DNA of 64,000 nt from JAJDXW01 sp965214795 (GTDB lineage Bacteria > Pseudomonadota > Gammaproteobacteria > HK1): assembly GCA_965214795.1 (NCBI GenBank), contig OZ243976.1, positions 2,418,001 to 2,482,000 of the forward strand. Reading direction: 5' to 3'. Position numbers and translations under genes: made by a program. How positions within the stretch are numbered: position 1 is the stretch's first letter; every line of letters begins with the position of its first letter. Of this stretch, positions 25,713 through 35,384 are shown piece by piece. The notes below the pieces were generated by a model. The model was not told where the DNA came from. It did not search any database and saw only the letters and a program-made list of their open reading frames with translations.

Positions 25713-28055
25713 ATGGATTCCGGCGGAACCGTCGTCGAACGCTTGAAGGCGTCGCTCGAAGCCGCGTCCGCGCACAACCCGAGCGACGCGGAGAGGCCGT
25801 CGGCAATCCTTTGGACCGATCGCGATTCGCAGTGGCTGCCGATCCTTCCGCGGCTCCGCGGGTTGATGCCGCAGCTTCTCGCGCTCGGCGAGTACGCGCC
25901 CGGGAATCGCACCGGGCCGTCGATCTGGCTCCGGTGTGTGGTCGAGGGGGCGCTGGAGTCTCCTGAGATGCCGGAGGAGACGATTCCGGTCATCTACCTT
26001 CCCGGCGTGGGCCGTCAGGAGCTTGGCGCCGCGCAAACCTGTCCCGACCACCTCAAGCCGCTGGTCGAGCTCCAGTACCGCGGAACCTGCTGGACGCAAC
26101 GCAACGGCAGGGACTGGACGGTGGGGACGTTTCTGGTCTCCCGGAACGGCGGGCTTGGTCTCGACGTCGCCAGCGATGCCGCTACCCGGCAGTCCATGCT
26201 GCGCGCCCTCGCGGAGCTTGCCACTGCCTCGGTCCAGGGATTGGAAGGCCGGCGCCTCGAAGCGGAGGACTTCGACCGGTTCTTTTCCGACGATCCGGTC
26301 AGGGACGTGTTGACTTGGCTCGGAAATGGCGGGGCCGTGCCGCCGGGTTGGGATGCCGCACGCTGGGGTGCCTTCGGGTCACGCTGCAAGGCGGACTTCG
26401 GATTCGATCCCGAGAAGGACGGCGAGCTGGTGGCGGCGGAACGGCTCGGCCGGCGGGAAGGGCCTTGGGAGTCGGTATGGAGGCGATTCGCCGAGGCGCC
26501 GGCTCTGTTCCGGGGCGTTCCGGATCTGCTGCGAATGGCGACGCCGGACGACCTGTTCCTCGGGTCGCTGCCTTCCTGGCCCGCGACCAACGAGAGACGA
26601 GAAGGCGAGCTGCGGCGTGCCCTCCATGCGTTGGAAGGCGAGACTCCGCTTAGGGCGCGGGAGCGGGTCATCGAGCTGGAGCAGGCGCATGGTGAACGGC
26701 GCGAGTGGGTCTGGGCAAGGCTCGGTGAGGCGCCGTTGGCCAATTCCCTCGCGCATTTGGCGGTGCTCGCGGAGCGCACGGCGAGCGAGCTCGGTGGGGC
26801 ATCTCCGGCGGAAATGGCCAACCTGTATGCAGACGGCGTCTGGGAGGTCGATGCTGCCGCATTGTCCAGCATGGCCGCGGTGAGGTCGTCTGCGGATGTG
26901 CGGGCGGTGACTGGTGCATTGGGCGTGATCTACCGGCCCTGGCTCGAATCCGCGGCCCGGCATCTTCAGGAGCTTGTGGAAAGGGAGCCTCTCCCCGACC
27001 ACCGAGGACTGGAGTCGGATGCTGCGCACGTCGGATCCGAGATGGTGATCCTGTTTGCGGATGGCCTCCGGTTCGACGTGGCGCAACGGTTAGCGGAACA
27101 TCTGCGAACGAAAGGTGGCCGGTCGGTGGGCGTGTCCAGCCGCTGGGCGGCTCTTCCGACGGTGACGGCGACCGCGAAGCCGGCGGCGTCTCCGATTGCC
27201 GAGCGCGTCAGGGGAAACGCCTTGGGCGAGAACTTTCTCCCCATGGCGCCGGATGACGACCGCCCGTTGACCACGGACCGGTTCCGCAAGCTCCTCGCCG
27301 CCGCCGGCTTTCAATACCTCGCAGCGGAGGAGACGGGTGACCCTGCCGGCCGGGCCTGGACGGAGGACGGGGAGCTCGACAAGCTCGGCCACTCGTTGCA
27401 GGGAAAGCTCGCCGCCCGGATCGACGAGCAGATTGACCTGCTTCTCGAGAGGATCGAAGCGCTTCTCGACGCCGGGTGGCGCGAGGTTCGCGTCGTCACC
27501 GACCACGGATGGCTCTGGCTTCCCGGCGGACTGCCGAAGGTCGATCTCCCGAAGTACCTGACCCGGAGCCGCTGGGCGCGCTGTGCGGCCATCCAGGGCG
27601 GTTCGACGGTCAACGTGCCGACCGTGCCATGGCACTGGAACCCCGGTGAACGGGTCGCCATCGGCCCCGGGATCGCCTGCTTCGCGGCCGGCAGCGAGTA
27701 CGCCCACGGCGGCCTCAGCCTCCAGGAATGCCTGATTCCCGTCCTGCACGTCACCTCCGCCGCGGGCCCCGATTTCGCGACCGCGCGCGTGCGCATCGCC
27801 GCCGTGTCATGGGTTGGAATGCGGTGCCGGGTACGGATCGAGGCCCTCTCGCCAGGGCTGTCGGTCGATCTCAGAACGCGGATCAACGAGCCGAATTCAA
27901 GCGTTTCCGGGGTGCGGCCGGTCGATGCCGGCGGCGCGGTGAGCCTCCTGGTGGCCGACGACGACTTCGAAGGTACGCCGGCGGGCGTGGTCGTCCTGGA
28001 TTCGGGCGGTCAAGTCATCGCCAAGCAGGCGACGATGATTGGAGGTGAAGGTTGA
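25713..28055 (+). CDS. pglZ: BREX phosphatase-like protein PglZ
   Basis: A 780-residue alkaline-phosphatase-superfamily protein. The PglZ core is visible: ILFADGLRFDVAQRLAEHL (metal-binding Asp, about 450), SRWAALPTVTATAKPAASP, VTDHGWLWLPGGLPKV (DHG metal site, about 600), and CFAAGSEYAHGGLSLQECLI with the conserved HGG (about 660). Length and motif order fit BREX-1 PglZ (type B). No frame disruption. It is followed by brxL with a 1-nt overlap. PglZ is required for BREX defence and methylation in characterised systems. Confidence 0.93.
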   Translation: MDSGGTVVERLKASLEAASAHNPSDAERPSAILWTDRDSQWLPILPRLRGLMPQLLALGEYAPGNRTGPSIWLRCVVEGALESPEMPEETIPVIYLPGVGRQELGAAQTCPDHLKPLVELQYRGTCWTQRNGRDWTVGTFLVSRNGGLGLDVASDAATRQSMLRALAELATASVQGLEGRRLEAEDFDRFFSDDPVRDVLTWLGNGGAVPPGWDAARWGAFGSRCKADFGFDPEKDGELVAAERLGRREGPWESVWRRFAEAPALFRGVPDLLRMATPDDLFLGSLPSWPATNERREGELRRALHALEGETPLRARERVIELEQAHGERREWVWARLGEAPLANSLAHLAVLAERTASELGGASPAEMANLYADGVWEVDAAALSSMAAVRSSADVRAVTGALGVIYRPWLESAARHLQELVEREPLPDHRGLESDAAHVGSEMVILFADGLRFDVAQRLAEHLRTKGGRSVGVSSRWAALPTVTATAKPAASPIAERVRGNALGENFLPMAPDDDRPLTTDRFRKLLAAAGFQYLAAEETGDPAGRAWTEDGELDKLGHSLQGKLAARIDEQIDLLLERIEALLDAGWREVRVVTDHGWLWLPGGLPKVDLPKYLTRSRWARCAAIQGGSTVNVPTVPWHWNPGERVAIGPGIACFAAGSEYAHGGLSLQECLIPVLHVTSAAGPDFATARVRIAAVSWVGMRCRVRIEALSPGLSVDLRTRINEPNSSVSGVRPVDAGGAVSLLVADDDFEGTPAGVVVLDSGGQVIAKQATMIGGEG

Positions 28056-30106
28056 TGTTCGAGCTCGACCAGCTCGATCGACGTGCGGCAGATGCCTTTG
28101 ACGGCTATCTGGTCCGGAAGGATCTGGTCCGGAAGTACGCCCGCCAGTACCCGGTGCCGACCTACGTGGTCGAGTTTCTTCTCGGGCGCTACTGCGCTAC
28201 GACCGACGAGCGGGAGATCGAGGAAGGGCTCGCAATCGTCGAGCGGCAGCTTGCCGACCGGACGGTACGAACCGGCGAAGAGGAGCTGTTCAAGGCGAGG
28301 GCCCGGGATCGGGGATCCATCAAGCTCATCGATATTGTCCGGGCGAGGCTGGATGCGAGAACGGACTCGCTGATCGCGGAGCTTCCCAGCCTCGCGATCA
28401 AGGACGTTCGCGTCGACGACGATCTCGTCAGGCGGCACGAGCGCATGCTGACCGACGGCTTCTACGCCGAGGTGACGTTGAGTTACGACGCGTCCATTGC
28501 GCTGGAGAAGAACGGGCGGCCGTTCGCGATCGACGGGCTGCGGGCCATTCAGCTTTCCCGCGCGGATTTGCTGGATGCCCTCTACCGGGGGCGGCGATCG
28601 CTCACGAGCGAAGAGTGGCGACAGCTCCTGCTGCGAAGCGTCGGACTGGAACCGGGTGCCCTCTCGGAGCGGGCGCAGCTCGTGGCGCTCGTCCGCATGG
28701 CGCCGTTCGTCGAGCGGAATTTCAACCTGGTCGAGCTTGGCCCCCGGGGGACCGGAAAAAGCCACCTCTACCAACAGATATCTCCCTACGCTCATCTCAT
28801 CTCCGGCGGCAAGGCAACGGTGGCGAAGATGTTCGTCAACAACGCCTCGGGGCAGCGAGGGCTTGTCTGCCAGTACGACGTGGTGTGCTTTGACGAGATC
28901 TCGGGTGTCTCCTTCGACCAGAAGGACGGGGTGAACATCCTCAAGGGCTACATGGAATCCGGCGAGTTCTCCCGGGGCAAGGAGAGCATTCGGGCCGAGG
29001 GCGGCGTTGTGATGGTCGGCAACCTCGACGTCGAGGTAGAGCATCAGCAGCGGGTCGGTCATCTGATGAGCCCCCTGTCTGCGGACATGCGCGACGATAC
29101 GGCGTTCATGGATCGCATCCACGCCTACGTCCCCGGCTGGGACTTCCCGAAACTGAGCCCGAATGAGCACTTCACCGATCACTTCGGGCTCGTCAGCGAC
29201 TTCCTGTCGGAGTGCTGGAGCCGCCTGCGCACCGGCACTCGGGTCTCGGTGCTCCAGGGGCGGGTGAACTACGGCGGTGCGCTCAGCGGGCGAGACATCA
29301 CGGCGGTCAACAAGACCGTGAGCGCACTTCTCAAGCTGTTGTATCCGGACCCCGGGATGGAGATACCGGATGACGAGCTGGAAGCGTTGGTGCGCCTCGC
29401 GCTCGAATCGCGCCGCCGGGTCAAGGAGCAGCAGAAGCGGGTGTTCAAGAGCGAGTTCCGGAATACGCACTTCAGCTATGCCATGGGCGAGGACGGAATC
29501 GAGAAGTTCGTCTCTACGCCGGAATTGCGGAGCGACGAGGCGATCGATCCGGACCCGCTGCCTCCGGGTCAGGTGTGGGGGATCGGACCAGGCGGCCCGG
29601 AGGTCGGGCCCAGCCTCTACCGGATCGAGGTCACGGCCGGCAAAGGGAACGGCGTCAGGATCCTGAACGCCCCGGTTCCACCCGCGTTCCGAGAGAGCGT
29701 CCGGTACGCGGAACAGAACCTGTACGCGAGGGCCAAGGAGCTGGTTGGAGACCGGGACCCTCGTGCCCACGAGTTCTCCGTGCAGCTCCGCGCCATGGAC
29801 AACGACCGGACCGGGGGCGCTCTCGGATTGCCGTCGTTGCTGGCGCTGTGTGGCGGACTGCTGGAGAAGAGCGTCAAGGGCGGGTTGGTCGTGGTGGGAG
29901 CGTTGAACCTCGGAGGTTCGGTAGAGCCGCTGGCGAACGCGGTCGGCGTGGTCGAAGCCGCAGTGGAAAAAGGGGCTTCCGGCGTGCTGATGCCGGTGTC
30001 TGCGCGAAAGCAGCTGTTCGACCTCTCCGACGACATGGCGACACGGATCAACGTCCAGTTCTACTCCGATACACCGGACGCGTTGCTCAAGGCGTTGTTG
30101 GACTGA
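28055..30106 (+). CDS. brxL: BREX Lon-like ATPase BrxL
   Basis: A 683-residue protein with AAA+ and Lon-like domains. Walker A is LGPRGTGKSHLYQQ (about residue 230), Walker B is YDVVCFDEISGVSFD (about 280), and the C-terminal Lon-like part has GGALGLPSLLALCGGLLEKS and GALNLGGSVEPLANAVGVVE. The ATG 28055 start is chosen over an adjacent TTG because GGAGGTGAAG lies at 28041. BrxL closes type 1 BREX operons; it forms DNA-binding ring assemblies and is needed for phage restriction. The frame is intact. Confidence 0.93.
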   Translation: MFELDQLDRRAADAFDGYLVRKDLVRKYARQYPVPTYVVEFLLGRYCATTDEREIEEGLAIVERQLADRTVRTGEEELFKARARDRGSIKLIDIVRARLDARTDSLIAELPSLAIKDVRVDDDLVRRHERMLTDGFYAEVTLSYDASIALEKNGRPFAIDGLRAIQLSRADLLDALYRGRRSLTSEEWRQLLLRSVGLEPGALSERAQLVALVRMAPFVERNFNLVELGPRGTGKSHLYQQISPYAHLISGGKATVAKMFVNNASGQRGLVCQYDVVCFDEISGVSFDQKDGVNILKGYMESGEFSRGKESIRAEGGVVMVGNLDVEVEHQQRVGHLMSPLSADMRDDTAFMDRIHAYVPGWDFPKLSPNEHFTDHFGLVSDFLSECWSRLRTGTRVSVLQGRVNYGGALSGRDITAVNKTVSALLKLLYPDPGMEIPDDELEALVRLALESRRRVKEQQKRVFKSEFRNTHFSYAMGEDGIEKFVSTPELRSDEAIDPDPLPPGQVWGIGPGGPEVGPSLYRIEVTAGKGNGVRILNAPVPPAFRESVRYAEQNLYARAKELVGDRDPRAHEFSVQLRAMDNDRTGGALGLPSLLALCGGLLEKSVKGGLVVVGALNLGGSVEPLANAVGVVEAAVEKGASGVLMPVSARKQLFDLSDDMATRINVQFYSDTPDALLKALLD

Positions 30107-30130
30107 CTGGCCTGTGCGCCCTGTCCCGGA

Positions 30131-31834
30131 TCATTCTTCCGAGGGCTCGCGGCGCCACTCCTCCACCCACAGGGTGCTCGAGAACTGGTGGCCGGTGGGG
30201 CGAACGCCGGCGAGCCACCGGGGCCGAATGTGAGCGTTGGCGCGAAAATAGAGAGGGAGGGCAGGCAGGTCCTCCGCGTAGAGGGTCTGGAGCTCCGCCC
30301 AGAGCGCCCGGCGGCGCTCGCGGTCCAGCTCGACCTCGATGGCGTCGGTCAGCCGGTCCGCCTCCGGGTTCTCGTACCCCGCAACGTTGTTCCCGCTCCA
30401 GCCGTTCCCGGGGCGCGGGATCTCTTCGGAATGCAGGACGCCACGGGGGGACGATTCGGGCGATGACACCCACGCGAACATTGCGAATCCGGTGAACTTG
30501 CGCCGGGCCACGGTGTCGCCGAAGAAGACGCGCGGAGGCTCGTTTCGGATCCGGACGTCGACCCCGAGCTCCCGCCACTGGCTCTGGACCACCTGCTCCA
30601 CCAGCTCGCGCGTGCGGTCGCCGGCGGTGGTCATGAGTTCCACGCGAAGCGGCTCGCCGCTCGCGTTCCGGCGGATACCGTCGTCGCCCGGGGTCCATCC
30701 CGCGGCGTCGAGCAGTGCCCCGGCCGCGGCGGGGTCGTAGGGATGCTTCGGGGTCTCCTCGTAGTGGATCCAGTCGAGGGGATTCACGTTCGTGTCGGCC
30801 ACCGGTTGCCGTCCCCCGAACAGGCGCTCGCTGATGGCTTCACGATGGAGGCCGAGCAGGAGCGCGCGCCGCACCCGCGGGTCCCGGAGGATCGGGTTCT
30901 CGAAGTTCGGGGTCAGGTGCTCGTAGACGAGCCCCGGCTGGTACTCGACCACGAAGCGGCTGCCGTGGCGCGCCTCGAACGCGATGGCCTGGTCGATCGG
31001 CAGCCCGAGCTCGCCGGCGATGTAGTCGACGGTCTCGGAGAGCAGATTCGCCTCCAGGGCCACGGTGTTCTCGATAGTCCGGACGACGATGCGCTCGAAG
31101 TATGGCTCGCGGCCCCACCAGTGCGGGTTCCGCTCGTAGCGGATGTGGGACCCGCGTGAGACTTCCGTAATCCGGTACGGCCCGTGATAGAGGCCGGGGT
31201 GGTCGGGCTCGGTCTCGTAACGGGTTCGATGGCGGTAGGACGCGGGGTCTTCCTCGAAGATGTGCCGCTCGAGGTGCTCGGGCAGGAGATTGAACGCCCC
31301 GACAGTCGGGTAATCGTAGTCCAGCCGGTCGTAGTGGACCGTGTACCGGCGCTCGTCGTGGACGTCGATGGAGAGGACCCGGAGATAGTTGGAATGCGCC
31401 GCCACTCCGGAGAGCGGATGGCGCCCGACCTCCCAGGTGAATACGACGTCGCGGGTGGTGATGGGAGTGCCGTCGCCCCACGTGGCGCGTGGGTCGAGGG
31501 TGTACGTCACCGTCATGCCCTCGCTCCCGCCCGGAAGGGGCACGATGGCGGCCGTTCCCGCCTCGATCGACGGCACTTCGGTGCACAGCATGCAGGCGTG
31601 CTTCCAGTCGTGGTCGTGGACCATCGTCGGGCGGCGCGCGAGGCCGAGGGAGTAGCTCTTGGCCAGCATCGAGTCGATGTTGGGGTGCAGGGTGGAGGGG
31701 AACTGGGTGATGCCGATGACGAGTTCGCGCGGATCGCGCGCATCGACGGGAGGCGCGGACACAAGCCCCGCGCCGAGCGCGAGGATCGTGGCGAGGACGG
31801 CCGCGTGGCGCGCGGTTGCGGCGGAAAGACGCAT
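30131..31834 (-). CDS. Peptide/nickel-type ABC transporter solute-binding protein
   Basis: A 567-residue SBP_bac_5 (OppA/DppA) family protein with a signal peptide (MRLSAATARHAAVLATILAL...). Typical blocks are VTYTLDPRATWGDGTPITTRDVVFTWEV, RNPHWWGREPYFERIVVR and RDPRVRRALLLGLHREAI. It binds peptides or similar ligands in the periplasm. AGGGGGG precedes the ATG at 31834. It converges with brxL with only 24 nt between stops. No permease gene follows it; the next minus-strand transporter genes are the DppB/DppC-like pair at 12146-10291, suggesting the operon was split. Confidence 0.9.
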   Translation of the reverse strand: MRLSAATARHAAVLATILALGAGLVSAPPVDARDPRELVIGITQFPSTLHPNIDSMLAKSYSLGLARRPTMVHDHDWKHACMLCTEVPSIEAGTAAIVPLPGGSEGMTVTYTLDPRATWGDGTPITTRDVVFTWEVGRHPLSGVAAHSNYLRVLSIDVHDERRYTVHYDRLDYDYPTVGAFNLLPEHLERHIFEEDPASYRHRTRYETEPDHPGLYHGPYRITEVSRGSHIRYERNPHWWGREPYFERIVVRTIENTVALEANLLSETVDYIAGELGLPIDQAIAFEARHGSRFVVEYQPGLVYEHLTPNFENPILRDPRVRRALLLGLHREAISERLFGGRQPVADTNVNPLDWIHYEETPKHPYDPAAAGALLDAAGWTPGDDGIRRNASGEPLRVELMTTAGDRTRELVEQVVQSQWRELGVDVRIRNEPPRVFFGDTVARRKFTGFAMFAWVSSPESSPRGVLHSEEIPRPGNGWSGNNVAGYENPEADRLTDAIEVELDRERRRALWAELQTLYAEDLPALPLYFRANAHIRPRWLAGVRPTGHQFSSTLWVEEWRREPSEE

Positions 31835-31870
31835 GGACCGGACCCCCCTGAATTACGCGCCGCCAGTCTA

Positions 31871-32083
31871 GCCCGAAAAAATCACCGACTTCCTGCTGCG
31901 GTCGCCAATCTGCTCGCGGTAGCGGGCCGTACTCCCGCAAGCCGCTTCGACCGCGCGCACGCGCCAGTGTCGACTACGCCTTGGCAGCGCGCACGCGCTC
32001 TCCCGGTCCGTGCGGCCCACTCCTCGATGAGATCGTGGGGCATCTTGGCCCCCTCGCGACGAAAGTCGGTGATTTTTGCAGGC
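31871..32083 (+). repeat. R1 element copy A (long form)
   Basis: A 213-bp non-coding element bounded by inverted repeats: left GCCCGAAAAAATCACCGAC, right GTCGGTGATTTTTGCAGGC (right end slightly degenerate). The inside carries an inverted repeat (GCGGTAGCGGG / CCCGCAAGCCGC) and conserved blocks shared with copies B-F. It is preceded by TA. It lies between the solute-binding protein start and the glycan cluster. Confidence 0.85.
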
Positions 32084-32127
32084 TGGCCGCGCCTCCGACC
32101 GAATGGCGTCGGGACCATCGAACGCTC

Positions 32128-32156
32128 GGGGTCGTTTCACCCCGCGGCTCCGGTCC
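32128..32156. repeat. R3 short repeat, copy 1
   Basis: A 29-bp sequence beginning GGGTCGTTTCAC and ending GCGGCTCCGGTCCC, found again at 61371-61399 with one mismatch. Both copies lie near an R1 element. Possibly the remnant of a longer element. Confidence 0.6.
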
Positions 32157-32195
32157 CTCGCAGGTCGGATCACTGAAGCCGGCAGGTCGGATTGG

Positions 32196-32278
32196 CGGAG
32201 CGCAGTCCGACCCGCCGAAGGTCGGCAAGCCCCCCGCCGCCCACCGCCGGACGACCGCCGGGGTCGGACTGCGCTCCG
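32196..32278. repeat. Perfect 18-bp inverted repeat upstream of glycan cluster
   Basis: CGGAGCGCAGTCCGACCC (32196-32213) and its exact reverse complement (32261-32278) are separated by 47 nt. In RNA this would form a strong hairpin. It lies 200 nt before the first glycosyltransferase start and upstream of the candidate -10 at 32354. It could be an attenuator, a protein site, or the ends of a tiny mobile element. Confidence 0.7.
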
Positions 32279-32330
32279 TCGATCCGTATACGGTCTCCTC
32301 TCGTATCGCAAGGTGCCGCCCGGCGCCGCG

Positions 32331-32359
32331 TTCGCGAACGGGACGTCGGCGGGTACAAT
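32331..32359 (+). promoter_or_regulatory. Candidate promoter for the glycan cluster
   Basis: TACAAT at 32354-32359 is a good -10 match, with a weak -35 (TTCGCG, 32331-32336) at 17-nt spacing, 120 nt before the first glycosyltransferase ATG. The rest of 32084-32478 holds R3 copy 1 and the 18-bp inverted repeat, with no gene seen. Confidence 0.35.
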
Positions 32360-32478
32360 CGCGCGCTCCGGTCCGGACCGATCCGGACTGGGGGCGGCTT
32401 GGCCCATCCCCGGGATTGATCCAGGGGATTGATCCGGGTCGGCGCGCGCGAAGCGACGCTCCATCGGGAGTCGACGAC

Positions 32479-33711
32479 ATGGCTGGCGGCTCGACCCGGA
32501 TTCTCATTTACAGCCACGATTCGTTCGGACTGGGGCACCTTCGACGGTGCCGGGCGATCGCAAGCTCGCTCGTCCGGGCGCGGAAGGATCTCTCGGTGCT
32601 CATCGTCTCGGGGTCGCCGCTCATCGGCAGCTTCGAGTTTCCGGCGCGGGTCGACTTCGTGCGGGTCCCCGGGGTCACCAAGCTCTCGAACGGCGAATAC
32701 TCGTCGCTCACCCTCCACCTCGCCTTCGACGAGGTGCTCGCCCTGCGCGAGTCCATCATCCGGCATACCGCGGAAGCCTTTCGCCCCGACATGCTCATCG
32801 TCGACAAGGAGCCGCTCGGGCTTCGCGGGGAGATGAGCGCGACCCTCGACCTCCTCGGCAGCCTCGGCACCTACCTGGTCCTCGGGCTCCGCGACGTGCT
32901 GGACGAGCCGGCCCGCCTCGCGGACGAGTGGGCGCGCAAGAACGCGGTTCCGGCGCTCCGCGACTGCTACGACCGGGTCTGGGTGTACGGCCTCGGCGCG
33001 ATCTGCAATCCCCTCGCCGGCATTTCGCTTCCGCCCGGAGTGGCGGAGAAAATGGTCTACACCGGCTATCTGCGGCGCGAGGCTCCGGCGGACGGTTTCC
33101 CGGAGACCGCCGCGGACGCCGCGGCCCTGTCGCGTGAGCCCTACGTGCTGGTGACGAGCGGCGGAGGTGGAGACGGCGAGGCGCTCTTCGATCACGTGCT
33201 CGCGGCGTACGAGCACGATCCCGAGCTCCCGCTCTCCGCCGTGCTCCTCCTCGGCCCGTTCATGCCCGCGGCGGTCCGGGACGTGCTTCGCACCCGGGCG
33301 GCCGCCATCGACCGGGTGAGTGGAGTGCTGACCTTCGACCCGCGGGTCGAGGCCCTGATGGAAGGGGCGGCCGGGATCGTCGCGATGGGGGGCTACAACA
33401 CGTTCTGCGAGATCCTGTCCTTCGACAAGCCGGCCATCCTGGTGCCGCGCCTCGAGCCCCGCATGGAGCAGTTCATCCGCGCCTCGCGTGCTCAGGAGCT
33501 CGGCCTCGTGCGGATGTTCAATCCCGGGATCCCCGATCCGGCGCGACGGATGGCGGCGGCGCTGCGCGCCCTTCCCGTCCAGTCGCGGCCGTCCGAAGCG
33601 TACATGCCGGGCCTCCTCGACGGCCTCGATAACATCGACGCGCTTGTCGCGGAAGGCTTGGCGCACGGCCCGCTGCGGAAGCGGAGCGTCCGCGCGGTCC
33701 GGGCCGTATAG
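32479..33711 (+). CDS. Predicted glycosyltransferase, MurG-like (COG4671 type)
   Basis: A 410-residue GT-B fold protein. It has ILIYSHDSFGLGHLRRCRAIAS near the N terminus (the GHxxR pattern of the MurG/COG4671 group), YVLVTSGGGGDGEALFDHVL (about 225), and the donor-binding region GIVAMGGYNTFCEILSFDKPAILVPRLEPRMEQFIRA (about 300-335). The ATG at 32479 follows GGGAG. It heads a five-gene plus-strand cluster with two more glycosyltransferases, a phosphatase and a deacetylase. Acceptor and sugar are unknown. Confidence 0.82.
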   Translation: MAGGSTRILIYSHDSFGLGHLRRCRAIASSLVRARKDLSVLIVSGSPLIGSFEFPARVDFVRVPGVTKLSNGEYSSLTLHLAFDEVLALRESIIRHTAEAFRPDMLIVDKEPLGLRGEMSATLDLLGSLGTYLVLGLRDVLDEPARLADEWARKNAVPALRDCYDRVWVYGLGAICNPLAGISLPPGVAEKMVYTGYLRREAPADGFPETAADAAALSREPYVLVTSGGGGDGEALFDHVLAAYEHDPELPLSAVLLLGPFMPAAVRDVLRTRAAAIDRVSGVLTFDPRVEALMEGAAGIVAMGGYNTFCEILSFDKPAILVPRLEPRMEQFIRASRAQELGLVRMFNPGIPDPARRMAAALRALPVQSRPSEAYMPGLLDGLDNIDALVAEGLAHGPLRKRSVRAVRAV

Positions 33712-34058
33712 CATCCTTGCGCAGCCCAGGCCTTGGCATGCTCACTCGGTCGTCGTGCGGCGCCGGAGGCCCGGATGCGGTGATGAGTGCGAATTCACTT
33801 GGGCCGCGAACGGGATCTCCGGATCTATCCCGATCTATCCCGGTCCTGCGGCCCTGGTCCCCACGCCCTGGCACGGAGTCTTAGCGGCCCCCGGACATGT
33901 TGATGTTGCCCGGATTGATATTGCCCGAACCTGGCCACATGGCCGAGCGCAGCGTGCACCTACCCTGGAGCTGCGCGCCGGGGCAACCCCCGTTCCCAGC
34001 CCCCGAACCGCTTCGCGCCCCGTCCTGACCGGGCAACGCCTCATCGGTCCAGCGCACC
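33712..34058. other. Intergenic region inside glycan cluster
   Basis: About 350 nt with no gene seen. It holds two imperfect direct repeats: ATCTATCCCG twice at about 33821-33841, and a TTGATRTTGCCCG motif twice at about 33900-33928. It may hold a second promoter. Confidence 0.4.
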
Positions 34059-35384
34059 GTGCCCGCACCGCCGCCGCCGATCGCGTTCGTCCTCAAGGGC
34101 TATCCGCGCCTCTCGGAGACGTTCATCACCCAGGAGATCCTCGCTCTCGAAGAACGGGGACTTCGACTGCACCTCTTTTCTCTCCGCCATCCGACCGAGG
34201 CGAGCGTGCATCCGATCCACTCTCGGGTCCGGGCCCCGGTGACCTACCTTCCCGAATACCTGCACCACGAGCCCCTCCGGGTCTTCCGGGCCTGGTGGCG
34301 GGTGCGCCGGTGGCCCACGTACCCCCGCGCGTTCCGTCTCTGGCTCCGCGACCTCGCGCGCGACCCGACGCGCAACCGGGTGCGGCGCTTCGGCCAGGCG
34401 GTGGTGATGGCTCGTGAGCTGCCCCGCGAGGTTGCCCACGTCCATGCCCATTTCCTCCATACGCCGGCCTCTGTCGCGCGCTATGCCGCGCACCTCACGG
34501 GGCGGAAGTGGACCGGGTCGGCCCACGCCAAGGACATCTGGACGACGCCGCGTTGGGAGAAGCGCGAGAAGCTCCAGGATGCGGAATGGGCGGTGACCTG
34601 CACCGCCGTCAACCGCGAGGAGCTCGCCGCGCTCGCACCCGGCCGGGTCGAGCTGGTGCGCCACGGGCTCGACCTTGCGGAGTTCCCGCCCCCGCCTCCC
34701 CGCGTGGATGGCGAGGCGCCGGTGCGGACCGTGCTCTCCGTCGGCCGGGCGGTGGAGAAGAAGGGATACCCGGACCTCCTCGCCGCCCTCGCCCGGCTGC
34801 CGGCGGAGCCCGCGTGGCGCTTCGTCCACGTCGGCGGCGGGCCCCTCATCGACGCCCTGCGCAAGTGCGCCGAGGAGGCCGGCATCGCGGACCGCACGGA
34901 GTGGGTGGGGGCGCTCGCCCGGCCCGATCTGCTTTCCCGGCTTCGCGCCGCGGACGTCTTCGTGCTCGCGAGCCGCGTCGCGCGGGACGGCGACCGGGAC
35001 GGGCTCCCCAACGTCCTCCTCGAAGCCCAGAGTCAGGGGCTGCCCTGCGTCGCGACCCGGGTCTCCGCGATCCCCGAGCTCATCGAGGACGGGGTGACGG
35101 GCATCCTCGCTCCGCCGGGGGACCCGGACGCCCTCGCGGACGCCCTCGGGCGGCTTCTCCGGGACCCGGGCCTGCGTCGGCGGCTCGGAGCGGCCGGGGA
35201 GCGCCGCGTGCGGACCGGGTTCTCCTCCGTCGCCGGCGCCGATCGACTGGCCGCGAAGTTCCGCGGGCTGCTCGACGGGGGGGCGTCCGGCGCAGGCATC
35301 GCTTTGCACGGGTCGGGCGCCGCCGGCGGGTCGGCCGATCAGGCGACGGACGCGAGTTCGGTCGCAGCGGACCGGGCGGCGTGA
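34059..35384 (+). CDS. Glycosyltransferase family 4
   Basis: A 441-residue GT4 protein with a GT-B fold. The N-terminal acceptor domain starts IAFVLKGYPRLSETFITQEI, the pattern of colanic-acid/exopolysaccharide transferases such as WcaL/AmsK. The donor domain has VLSVGRAVEKKGYPDLLAAL (about 225) and the E-x7-E-type segment GLPNVLLEAQSQGLPCVATR (about 310). The C-terminal about 40 residues are low-complexity. GTG start at 34059; the stop overlaps the next gene by 4 nt, so the two are coupled. Confidence 0.85.
   Translation: MPAPPPPIAFVLKGYPRLSETFITQEILALEERGLRLHLFSLRHPTEASVHPIHSRVRAPVTYLPEYLHHEPLRVFRAWWRVRRWPTYPRAFRLWLRDLARDPTRNRVRRFGQAVVMARELPREVAHVHAHFLHTPASVARYAAHLTGRKWTGSAHAKDIWTTPRWEKREKLQDAEWAVTCTAVNREELAALAPGRVELVRHGLDLAEFPPPPPRVDGEAPVRTVLSVGRAVEKKGYPDLLAALARLPAEPAWRFVHVGGGPLIDALRKCAEEAGIADRTEWVGALARPDLLSRLRAADVFVLASRVARDGDRDGLPNVLLEAQSQGLPCVATRVSAIPELIEDGVTGILAPPGDPDALADALGRLLRDPGLRRRLGAAGERRVRTGFSSVAGADRLAAKFRGLLDGGASGAGIALHGSGAAGGSADQATDASSVAADRAA

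Noticed and set aside
31871..32083. Possibility that R1 elements encode a small protein
   Set aside because: Length differences between copies are not multiples of three and frames differ between copies; only the DNA ends and paired segments are conserved.
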